Below, in pieces: positions 7,449 to 14,113 of a stretch of 37,150 nucleotides of DNA (positions are counted from its first letter, which is position 1; the number at the start of each line of letters is the position of its first letter). Position numbers and translations under genes: made by a program. The DNA comes from CAMLOF01 sp041913045 (GTDB taxonomy: Bacteria; Pseudomonadota; Gammaproteobacteria; Burkholderiales; Burkholderiaceae_C). The DNA lies in contig JAYSGB010000040.1 of assembly GCA_041913045.1 (NCBI GenBank), positions 1-37,150 of the forward strand, given 5' to 3'. The notes under the pieces are model-generated. The model was not told the origin of the DNA. It was given only the letters and a program-made list of their open reading frames with translations, and ran no database searches.

Positions 7449-7772
7449 TCAAACGCCCCAGACGACCTCGCAGCGCTCGCGCATGCAGTGGTTGAGCATG
7501 TCGATGAAGGGCGCCACGCGGGTACGCAGGCTCACGCGTTCAGCTTCAGGCTCATCTTCGCCATTGGCCTGCGCTTCCTGCTTCTGCCGTTCGTGTTCCG
7601 CCTCTTCCTGCACCACCGCCGCTTTGAGCGCATCTATGGCGCCCGGCATCTGCTCCAGGAGGATGATGCCTGGCCCAGCCGGGTCCTTGCCCAGGATCTC
7701 CAGCACCCGCTTGCCGTTGGGCTCCAGCATCACCACGTCTCCGGTGGCCTTGGACTTGAATCGGTAGAGCAT
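7449..7772 (-). CDS. DUF1840 family protein
   Basis: The 107-residue soluble protein begins MLYRFKSKATGDVVMLEPNGKRVLEILGKDP, the family's typical start, then GIILLEQMPGAIDALKAAV, a charged Glu/Gln-rich linker (about residues 55-77) and a C-terminal helix SLRTRVAPFIDMLNHCMRE. DUF1840 members are common in betaproteobacteria and have no established function. Its ATG (complement of 7770-7772) has GAAAGGAGAAG a few bases upstream. It is transcribed towards the preceding small plus-strand gene; only 17 bp separate the two 3' ends. Confidence 0.88.
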   Translation of the reverse strand: MLYRFKSKATGDVVMLEPNGKRVLEILGKDPAGPGIILLEQMPGAIDALKAAVVQEEAEHERQKQEAQANGEDEPEAERVSLRTRVAPFIDMLNHCMRERCEVVWGV

Positions 7773-7884
7773 GGTCTTCTCCTTTCACAGGCAATGGCCC
7801 TACGGCTCATTTTGGCACGCACTGCGCAGATACACATCGGCGTTGCGGGTAAACCCGCTCCCTCGCCGATGCGAAGGCTTACAG

Positions 7885-7917
7885 AATTGATTCAAATCTA
7901 AAATAATTGACCTTCAA
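7885..7917 (+). promoter_or_regulatory. Candidate operator/promoter of the MarR-ligase operon
   Basis: In this AT-rich stretch two TTGA/TCAA dyads occur: TTGA-T-TCAA (7887-7895) and TTGA-CCT-TCAA (7907-7917). Their starts are 20 bp apart, about two helical turns, and both begin with AATTGA. A possible -10 box TAAAAT (7899-7904) lies between them; its -35 is weak (CTTACA 7878-7883 with a short spacer). The position 19 bp before the MarR start codon fits autoregulation. Binding is inferred. Confidence 0.45.
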
Positions 7918-7935
7918 CATCCACGAACCGCCCCA

Positions 7936-8412
7936 ATGGAGACGCCCCTCGACCTCGAAGCCCGTGTGCACAGCGAGCACCCTGAATCGCTGCGCCTGTG
8001 GTTGCGGCTGCTCACCTGCGCCCAGCTCGTCGAGAAAAAAATCCGCACGGGCCTGCGCGAGCAGTTCGACACCACGCTGCCGCGCTTCGACCTGATGGCC
8101 CAATTGGAGCGCCACCCTGAAGGGCTGAAGATGAAGGAGCTCTCGCACCGCCTGATGGTGACGGGCGGCAACGTCACCGGCATCACCGACCAGCTGGTGA
8201 CAGAAGGGCTGGTGGAACGCCTGGGCGTGGAAGGCGACCGCCGCGCCTTCCGCGTGCGCCTGACCCCCGCCGGGCACGATGCCTTTGCCAACATGGCACG
8301 CGTGCACGAGGCCTGGATCGTGGAGGCCTTCGAAGGCTTGAGCGCACGCGACATGGAACAGCTCTACCGCCTGCTCGGCAAGGTCAAGCAACAGCAGCAA
8401 GCCAGCCGTTAG
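7936..8412 (+). CDS. MarR family transcriptional regulator
   Basis: The 158-residue protein has the winged helix-turn-helix of the MarR family: TLPRFDLMAQLERHPEGLKMKELSHRLMVTGGNVTGITDQLVTEGLVER as helices 2-4, then the wing GDRRAFRVRLTPAGHDAF and C-terminal dimer helices. It sits 37 bp upstream of, and in the same direction as, an aryl-CoA ligase gene. This is the arrangement seen for MarR regulators (for example BadR or HcaR types) that respond to aromatic acids or aryl-CoA thioesters. It probably represses its own operon, releasing DNA when the ligase product or substrate accumulates. No clear Shine-Dalgarno precedes the ATG at 7936; no better start is visible. Confidence 0.9.
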   Translation: METPLDLEARVHSEHPESLRLWLRLLTCAQLVEKKIRTGLREQFDTTLPRFDLMAQLERHPEGLKMKELSHRLMVTGGNVTGITDQLVTEGLVERLGVEGDRRAFRVRLTPAGHDAFANMARVHEAWIVEAFEGLSARDMEQLYRLLGKVKQQQQASR

Positions 8413-8449
8413 CCGCTGGCTGCGCGACCCGCATGAAGGAGACCCCGCC

Positions 8450-10096
8450 ATGACCGTCGCCCCCGCCAGGAGTGCACAGACCGACCGCTACGTGCACGAC
8501 CGCCTTCCCCCGGACGACCAGTGGCCGCAACTGGTCTACAACCTGCCCGAACTGCAGTTTCCACCCCAGTTGAACCTGGTGGCACGCCTGCTGGACGAAG
8601 CCGTACACACCAGGGGCTGGGGCAGCCGCCCCCTGCTGCGCAGTGACGACCGCCTGCTCACCTACGCCCAGGCGCTGGACGAGGTGAACCGCATGGCCCA
8701 TTTATTGATCGATGAACTGGGGCTGGAACCCGGCAATCGCGTACTGCTGCGCGGCGGCAACTCCATCACCATGGCCCTGGCCTGGCTCGCGGTGGTCAAA
8801 GCCGGGCTGGTGGCCGTGGCCACCATGCCGCTGCTGCGCGCCAAAGAGTTGGGTGACATCCTCGTCAAGGCTCGCCCCGCCGTCGCACTGTGCGACGAAC
8901 GCCTGATCAACGAACTGCAAACTGCAGCCAGCACACTGGACGCACCCCTGCCCATCGTCACCTTCAACGGCTCGGCAGACGCCCCTGGTTCACTCGAGCA
9001 ACGCGCCGCCCGGCACCCCACGGCGTTCGCGCCCTGCCCCACCGCCGCTACCGACATCGCGCTGCTGGCCTTCACCTCGGGCACCACAGGCAAGCCCAAG
9101 GCCGCCGTGCACACCCACCTGGACGTGCTGGCCGCGTGCGAAACCTGGCCACGCCACGTGCTGCGGCTGCAACCCGAAGACATCGTGGCCGGCTCGCCCC
9201 CGCTGGCCTTCACGTTTGGCCTGGGCGGGTTGCTGATATTCCCCATGTGGGCGGGCGCTTCGGTGTACTTTCCGCCAGGCCCCTACACGCCAGAAAGCAT
9301 GGTCCACACCTTGGCGCGCCATGGAGTGACAGTGTGCTACACCGCCCCCACCTTCTACCGGCAGATGGCTCCGTTTGCCCGCGAGCATGGCATCCCCAGC
9401 CTGCGCATCTGCGTGAGCGCTGGCGAAGGCCTGCCCGACGCCACACGCCAGCTCTGGAAAGAAGCCACAGGCATCGAAATGCTCGACGGCATCGGCGCCA
9501 CCGAGATGTTCCACATCTTCATCTCGTCGGCGGGCAGCGCGGTGCGGCGCGGTGCCATTGGCAAGGTGGTGCCCGGCTATCAGGCCAAGGTGGTGGACGA
9601 CGACGGCCACGAAGTGCCGCGCGGCACGGTGGGCAAACTCGCCGTGGCTGGCCCCACGGGTTGCCGCTACCTGGACGATGAGCGCCAGCGCAACTACGTG
9701 CGCTACGGCTGGAACTACCCCGGCGATGCCTTTATGCAAGACGCCGACGGTTACTTCTTCTACCAGGCGCGGGCTGACGACATGATCATCACCGCGGGTT
9801 ACAACGTGGGTGGCCCGGAAGTGGAGGACGCACTGATGCGCCACCCCGCCGTGGCAGAGTGCGGCGTGGTCGGCCAGCCCGACGAAGAGCGCGGCATGAT
9901 CGTCAAGGCCTACTGCGTGCTCAAGCCAGGCCACACGGGTGACGAAGCCTTGGCGCAGGCGCTACAGGAGCACGTGAAGGCCACCTTGGCCCCTTACAAG
10001 TACCCGCGCGAAATCGAGTTTCTGGACAAGCTGCCACGCACCGAGACCGGCAAACTGCAGCGCTATGTGCTGCGCCAACGTGCGCAAGGCAAGTGA
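8450..10096 (+). CDS. Benzoate/2-aminobenzoate-CoA ligase family protein
   Basis: This complete 548-residue ANL enzyme converts an aryl carboxylate, ATP and CoA to the aryl-CoA thioester. Visible motifs are the ATP loop FTSGTTGKPKAAVH (residues 208-221), YTAPTFYRQM, DGIGATEMFHIFIS (A5), the adenylate-binding YGWNYPGDAF (A7 equivalent), RADDMIITAGYNVGGPEVEDAL (A8 hinge) and the catalytic lysine K535 in PRTETGKLQR. The N-terminal DRLPPDDQWPQL and the overall pattern match the 2-aminobenzoate (anthranilate)-CoA ligase branch better than the PaaK branch. An AAGGAG site precedes the ATG. It is linked with a MarR regulator, but no ring-oxidising or ring-reducing genes are adjacent, so the pathway must be completed elsewhere. 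Exact substrate unproven. Confidence 0.88.
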   Translation: MTVAPARSAQTDRYVHDRLPPDDQWPQLVYNLPELQFPPQLNLVARLLDEAVHTRGWGSRPLLRSDDRLLTYAQALDEVNRMAHLLIDELGLEPGNRVLLRGGNSITMALAWLAVVKAGLVAVATMPLLRAKELGDILVKARPAVALCDERLINELQTAASTLDAPLPIVTFNGSADAPGSLEQRAARHPTAFAPCPTAATDIALLAFTSGTTGKPKAAVHTHLDVLAACETWPRHVLRLQPEDIVAGSPPLAFTFGLGGLLIFPMWAGASVYFPPGPYTPESMVHTLARHGVTVCYTAPTFYRQMAPFAREHGIPSLRICVSAGEGLPDATRQLWKEATGIEMLDGIGATEMFHIFISSAGSAVRRGAIGKVVPGYQAKVVDDDGHEVPRGTVGKLAVAGPTGCRYLDDERQRNYVRYGWNYPGDAFMQDADGYFFYQARADDMIITAGYNVGGPEVEDALMRHPAVAECGVVGQPDEERGMIVKAYCVLKPGHTGDEALAQALQEHVKATLAPYKYPREIEFLDKLPRTETGKLQRYVLRQRAQGK

Positions 10097-10105
10097 AACG
10101 CTGAA

Positions 10106-11695
10106 TCAGGAACGCGCCTGCCTGAAGGCCATCACGGCCTGGTTGCGCAAGGTGCGCAGCAGCGCGAGTTCCTGCTCCTGCAGACCGGCGGCATCCACCG
10201 TTGCACGATCTGCGTAGATCAACCCAAAAGGGCTGCCCTTGAAATGCATGGGCAGGAGCAGGAATGCAGGCGCATGAACATCGCGCCGGTACCAGTCGGG
10301 CAGGCGCGACGCCACATTGGCCGCTGACGCGTCGCGAATGTGCGTGTCCAGACCCTTCAAGCAGACCGCGCTGAACAACAACTCCGACGACTGCAGCGGC
10401 ACACGGAACAAACGCGCAACGCGGCTGGCCTCATGGCCCAAACCCAGTCGGCCACTGAGCTGCTCCCCCGCTGCGTCCTTCAGGCACAGCACAACACGCT
10501 GCATGCCCAAGGCACGGTACATGGTCTCCAGCACCATGCGCAGCACGTCGTTGAGCGCAAGGCCCTCCACCATGGCCTGTGTCACGTCCTGCACACCTTT
10601 GGCAAGCAGGGCCATGGGTGTTTCGACCGCCTGCGGGGCATCACGGTCTGCGCCCTCGTCGGGTTCCAGAGCGTAGGCACCAAGCCCATCTTTTTGCTCT
10701 GCAGACGGCTCCGGCATATCGATCAGGCGCGCCGCCAGAGACTCGCGGGCAACGGTCAAGTCCAGCGCCTGGACCATGGCAGCAAGCTTGGTGCGTGCCT
10801 GCATGGCCAACTGCCCCAGTCGCGCCCTGTCATGGCCGAGGCAGGGCGCATACCTGGCGCCCAGGCGTTCCAACTCGGCAGGCCAGGCCTGTCGTTCGTG
10901 GCGCATGAAGGCATCGGCAAACTCGTGGGCAGCCGCGCCTATCCAGCGCAAACGCTCGGTCGCATCAACAGGCTGGCGGCTGGGTGGCTGGCCCTGCTTG
11001 TGTTGCATAAGGCGCTGCATGTGCTGTGGCAAGTGCCACAACTGGGCCACACCCAGGCCCAAAGCCTCGTAGCTCAGACCCAGCGCGCGCAGTGAAGCCT
11101 GTTCTTCGTTCTGCCGCCCTTCGGCCAAAGCAGCACGCACACGCGTTGCCTCGGCCGGGAAATAAAACTCCGCCAGCAAACGCCCCAGGTTCTGGAAGAC
11201 CGTCCCCAGGAAGGCTTCCTCATGTTCTGCAGCAGACAGGCACAAGTCCGCCGCCAGCGTGCCAGCAAACATGGCCCGCAGGAATTCGTCTTTCAGCTGC
11301 TCAGCGTGCACCTTGTCGTGCATGTGCTCCAGCATCACCAGGCTCATGGCAACGCAGCGCACCTCGGAAAACCCGATCAGGCTGACAGCGCGGGAAACGG
11401 TACTGATTTCCCCGCCCAGGTGGGCATAACGCGCAGAATTGACCAGCCTGAGCAGCTTGTGCGTCAGCGCCACATCCTCAAGGATCGAGCTGGTCAGGCT
11501 GTTGAGGCTCTCGTTCTCGTTGCTGGCAATGCGCAGCACCTTGACGATCTGTGCCGACATGGCCGGGAAGTCGCTCCTGTCGCGCATGCGGTCCAGCAGC
11601 GCGCGCAGGATCGGGTTTGCCACAGCGGCGTCACCCAGGTCCGCCAGCGGCTCCCGCAGTGGCTGTGCCTCGGCAGGGCGGTCTGGCAAATCCAT
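10106..11695 (-). CDS. HDOD domain protein with C-terminal GAF-like region
   Basis: The product is 529 residues from the ATG at 11695. The N-terminal part (about 25-240) is an HDOD domain: FPAMSAQIVKVLRIASNENESLNSLTSSILEDVALTHKLLRLVNSA, then STVSRAVSLIGFSEVRCVAMSLVMLEHM and AFLGTVFQNLGRLLAEFYFPAEA. HDOD domains resemble HD phosphohydrolases but lack the metal ligands and usually act in signalling. The C-terminal part (about 360-525) looks like a GAF sensor (MVLETMYRALGMQRVVLCLKD..., LLPMHFKGSPFGLIYADRA). An alternative GTG at 11701 overlaps the upstream stop (GTGA), but AGGGGG lies at better distance from the ATG. It is the last gene of an overlapping GGDEF/MinD-like/HDOD operon. Confidence 0.87.
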   Translation of the reverse strand: MDLPDRPAEAQPLREPLADLGDAAVANPILRALLDRMRDRSDFPAMSAQIVKVLRIASNENESLNSLTSSILEDVALTHKLLRLVNSARYAHLGGEISTVSRAVSLIGFSEVRCVAMSLVMLEHMHDKVHAEQLKDEFLRAMFAGTLAADLCLSAAEHEEAFLGTVFQNLGRLLAEFYFPAEATRVRAALAEGRQNEEQASLRALGLSYEALGLGVAQLWHLPQHMQRLMQHKQGQPPSRQPVDATERLRWIGAAAHEFADAFMRHERQAWPAELERLGARYAPCLGHDRARLGQLAMQARTKLAAMVQALDLTVARESLAARLIDMPEPSAEQKDGLGAYALEPDEGADRDAPQAVETPMALLAKGVQDVTQAMVEGLALNDVLRMVLETMYRALGMQRVVLCLKDAAGEQLSGRLGLGHEASRVARLFRVPLQSSELLFSAVCLKGLDTHIRDASAANVASRLPDWYRRDVHAPAFLLLPMHFKGSPFGLIYADRATVDAAGLQEQELALLRTLRNQAVMAFRQARS

Positions 11696-11697
11696 GC

Positions 11698-12600
11698 TCA
11701 CCCCCTGTCTGGGGAGATGACCGTTTCTTCCAGCCGCCCGGCAATCTGCCCTACCGCCAGGGCTGCGGGCGAGCCGGGGGTGTGCACCAGCAGGAGCTGG
11801 CGGCGCATGACCGCATCCTTCACCGACTGATCAGACGGAATGTCGCCCATGTGAACCAGCCGCACGCCCGTAGGCAGCCCAGGCCGCCCATCAACAGGCT
11901 TCTGCGCCTGGGTTCCGACAAAACGGTTCAACACCGTCTGCAACTGATTGGTGATGGTTTTTCCGTCGCCGGGCCGCACAGCCTGGTTGACGATCAGGCG
12001 TATCTGTTGCCGCTGCTGCTGTGTGGCCAGCACTTTGATGGTGGCGTAGGCGTCGGTCAGGGAAGTCGGCTCGGGCGTGGCAACGAGCAGAATCTCGGAT
12101 GCCAGCGACAACGCGAACAGCACCACGTCAGAGATGCCGGCGCCCGTGTCAAGCAGCACCACGTCGAAACGCGGCACCACCTCGCTCATGAGGTTGAGGA
12201 AGTCGTCGCGCACCTCAGGGGAGAGGCGTGAATACTCCACCAGACCGGAGCCTGCCAGGATGACGGAGAAACCGCCCGGCGCCTTGAGGATGGCATCGTC
12301 CAGCGTGGCCTTGCCGGTGAACACGTCGTGCAACGTGATCTTGGGATAGAGGTTCAGAACGACGTCGAGGTTGGCCAAGCCCAGATCGGCATCCAGCACC
12401 AGGACTTTGAGGCCACGCCGCGTCAGGGCTGCCGCAAGGTTGGCGGACACGAAGGTCTTGCCCACACCACCCTTGCCACTGGTGATGGCCACCACCTTGC
12501 CCTTGGCCGGACTGAACAGTGGCCCCGGCGCCTCGGGGGCGGGCTGGGTCATGGCAGAGGAAGGTGCGTTCATCGTTGCGGGTTTGACTGCCGACATCAT
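11698..12600 (-). CDS. MinD/ParA-family ATPase, FlhG(FleN)-like
   Basis: The 300-residue protein has the deviant Walker A motif SGKGGVGKTFVSANLAAAL (about 41-59, with both lysines), the A' motif VLDADLGLANLDVVLNL, and Walker B/switch FDVVLLDTGAGISD. The LGLANLDVVLN and SRLSPEVRDDFL regions resemble FlhG/FleN, the ATPase that limits flagellar number, more than MinD; the C-terminal MinD amphipathic helix is not obvious. The ATG at 12600 overlaps the upstream GGDEF stop (ATGA), and a second ATG follows immediately. The proline/alanine-rich N-terminal about 33 residues may be a partner-binding extension. No flhF or flagellar genes are adjacent, so a flagellar role is unproven; ATP-dependent control of the neighbouring cyclase or HDOD protein is possible. 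Confidence 0.85.
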   Translation of the reverse strand: MMSAVKPATMNAPSSAMTQPAPEAPGPLFSPAKGKVVAITSGKGGVGKTFVSANLAAALTRRGLKVLVLDADLGLANLDVVLNLYPKITLHDVFTGKATLDDAILKAPGGFSVILAGSGLVEYSRLSPEVRDDFLNLMSEVVPRFDVVLLDTGAGISDVVLFALSLASEILLVATPEPTSLTDAYATIKVLATQQQRQQIRLIVNQAVRPGDGKTITNQLQTVLNRFVGTQAQKPVDGRPGLPTGVRLVHMGDIPSDQSVKDAVMRRQLLLVHTPGSPAALAVGQIAGRLEETVISPDRG

Positions 12601-13319
12601 TGGTCGGCTTGATCGTGGATCATAAGCGGGTCCGGCGGATTCAATCCGAACAACAGACCCTTTTCTTCGGCGCTGACTTCGCTGATGGCTTGCGGCTCGA
12701 TGGCCACCGTATTGCGCCCAGCAGCCTTGGCCAGGTACATCTGCGCGTCTGCGCGCTCCACCCACGACAAGGGCGTGGTGCGCAACCAGGGTGGGGCAAA
12801 CGCCCCGCCGCAACTGACGGTGACTTTCAACGGCGGATGGCTTGCAACGTCAATGAGCAGCGCCTGGACCCGGGCCCGGATACGTTCACCCACGACAGCA
12901 GCGAATGCTGGCGGGCAGTTCGGAAAAACGATCGCGAACTCCTCGCCACCAAAACGGCCAACCGTGTCCATGGGGCGTACGCAATCCAGCAAGGCCTGGC
13001 TGACGGCACGGATGACAGCGTCTCCGGCCACATGCCCATGCGTATCGTTCACGTGCTTGAAGTGGTCAATGTCCACCATCAACAGCAAGGCTGCATCGCC
13101 CGAGCGGGCCACTCGGTCCAGCTCCTGCTCCAGCGTCACCATGAGCGAGCGACGGTTCATCAGGCCCGTGAGAGGGTCACGCGATGAGAGGTCACACAGC
13201 GCGTCTAGCAAGGTCTGCACAAACGCGGCTTCCTGGCCGGGCTGGCATTCGGGCAGGGGCCAGCCAGCCTGCGCCAGCAGGGCTTTGACCTTGTCCAACC
13301 GCAACTGCTCGACCTTCAA
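12597..13319 (-). CDS. Diguanylate cyclase (GGDEF domain)
   Basis: This 240-residue protein carries a short N-terminal helical region (about 1-42), then a full GGDEF domain starting SSRDPLTGLMNRRSLM. The active-site motif is GGEEF (residues 124-128), and the inhibitory I-site RPMD (115-118) stands exactly five residues before it, so it should make c-di-GMP and be feedback-inhibited. Substrate-binding DIDHFKHVND is intact. No membrane segment or sensor domain is present; control must come from a partner, plausibly the ATPase or HDOD protein encoded next in the same operon. The GGDEF stop codon overlaps the ATPase start by 4 bp. Its promoter lies in 13320-13567, shared with the divergent GAF gene. 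Confidence 0.92.
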   Translation of the reverse strand: MKVEQLRLDKVKALLAQAGWPLPECQPGQEAAFVQTLLDALCDLSSRDPLTGLMNRRSLMVTLEQELDRVARSGDAALLLMVDIDHFKHVNDTHGHVAGDAVIRAVSQALLDCVRPMDTVGRFGGEEFAIVFPNCPPAFAAVVGERIRARVQALLIDVASHPPLKVTVSCGGAFAPPWLRTTPLSWVERADAQMYLAKAAGRNTVAIEPQAISEVSAEEKGLLFGLNPPDPLMIHDQADQ

Positions 13320-13567
13320 CCGACGACGTCCTCAAAAATGGGCTTGCATGCAGACCCCTGCAATCAACTACCAATCTTGCGACTGCAAAAGCGCGTGTAT
13401 TAACATTTTGACACGTTCCAACGCCCATTTTTGCGTCGCGAACCCGCCTTTATCGCTGAACCAGACCAGAAACACCGCAGAAAAGTGATACTTGCCATCA
13501 AAATCGCTTTTAAACTGTCACCCGGCTGATAATTCCTGATATCGCCGAATTGCGCCGCCGCTCCGTC
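13320..13567. promoter_or_regulatory. Divergent intergenic region between GGDEF and GAF genes
   Basis: This 248-bp stretch is AT-richer than its surroundings and must hold promoters for both directions. A GATAAT box (13528-13533) could be a -10 for the plus-strand gene, but no convincing -35 is at 17 bp (TTGCCA at 13492 is too far). No coding frame with typical codon use is seen, and no clear hairpin. Confidence 0.35.
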
Positions 13568-14095
13568 ATGCAGACCGTCTACAAAAACAAGGTCACCGAC
13601 CTTGCCAACGAAGCCATCCGAGGCAACATCAGCCCTGATGTTTTCTACCAGGGTCTGACGCAGACCATTTCGGCGCTTCTCGGTTGCAGTCGCACCAGCC
13701 TTTGGCGCTATACGTCAGCCAAGTGCGAGAGCGTGATCTGTCTCAATCTGTACGAAACCGCCAACTCGACCCACAGCCACGGGCAGACGCTGCACGAACG
13801 TGACTTCGCCCCTTACTTTCGGGCCATGCACGAGGAAAGCCTGATCGTTGCAAGCCACGCTCGCCTGCATCCAGCCACCAGTTGTTTCAACGAGTTGTAT
13901 TTCGCACCCAACGACATCCACAGCCTGCTGGACGTGGGCATCAATGTGTTGGGCGAGCCCTACGGGCTTTTCTGCTGCGAGCAGGTGGGAGGCATCCGTG
14001 AATGGAGCGATGACGACGTGAACGTGCTGCGTCTGGTGGGCACGCTGTGCAGCATGGCGTTCAAGAAACTGGGGCTGACTGAGCCAGACGCATGA
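13568..14095 (+). CDS. Single-domain GAF protein
   Basis: The 175-residue soluble protein is essentially one GAF domain: an N-terminal helix (VTDLANEAIRGNISPDVFYQGLTQTISALLGCSRTSLWRY), a central sheet with ICLNLYETAN, a long loop HERDFAPYFRAMHEES, and the C-terminal GINVLGEPYGLFCCEQVGGIREWSDDDVNVLRLVGTLCSMAF. GAF domains bind small molecules or hemes; two adjacent cysteines (FCCEQ) and a His-rich loop are potential ligands. There is no output domain, so it may act in trans on neighbouring c-di-GMP enzymes. The ATG at 13568 is preferred to an in-frame TTG at 13550; neither has a good ribosome site. Confidence 0.82.
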   Translation: MQTVYKNKVTDLANEAIRGNISPDVFYQGLTQTISALLGCSRTSLWRYTSAKCESVICLNLYETANSTHSHGQTLHERDFAPYFRAMHEESLIVASHARLHPATSCFNELYFAPNDIHSLLDVGINVLGEPYGLFCCEQVGGIREWSDDDVNVLRLVGTLCSMAFKKLGLTEPDA

Positions 14096-14113
14096 GCGCC
14101 TTGCCCACAGCGC

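Noticed and set aside
10106..13319. The FlhG-like gene as part of a flagellar cluster
   Set aside because: No flhF, fliA, che or other flagellar gene is adjacent; the ATPase sits with GGDEF and HDOD genes only, so a flagellar cluster is not supported.
13511..13532. A sigma-28-like promoter (TAAACTGT ... GCTGATAA) before the GAF gene, suggestive of flagellar control
   Set aside because: The two boxes are separated by only 6 bp instead of about 11, so the match is not functional by consensus.
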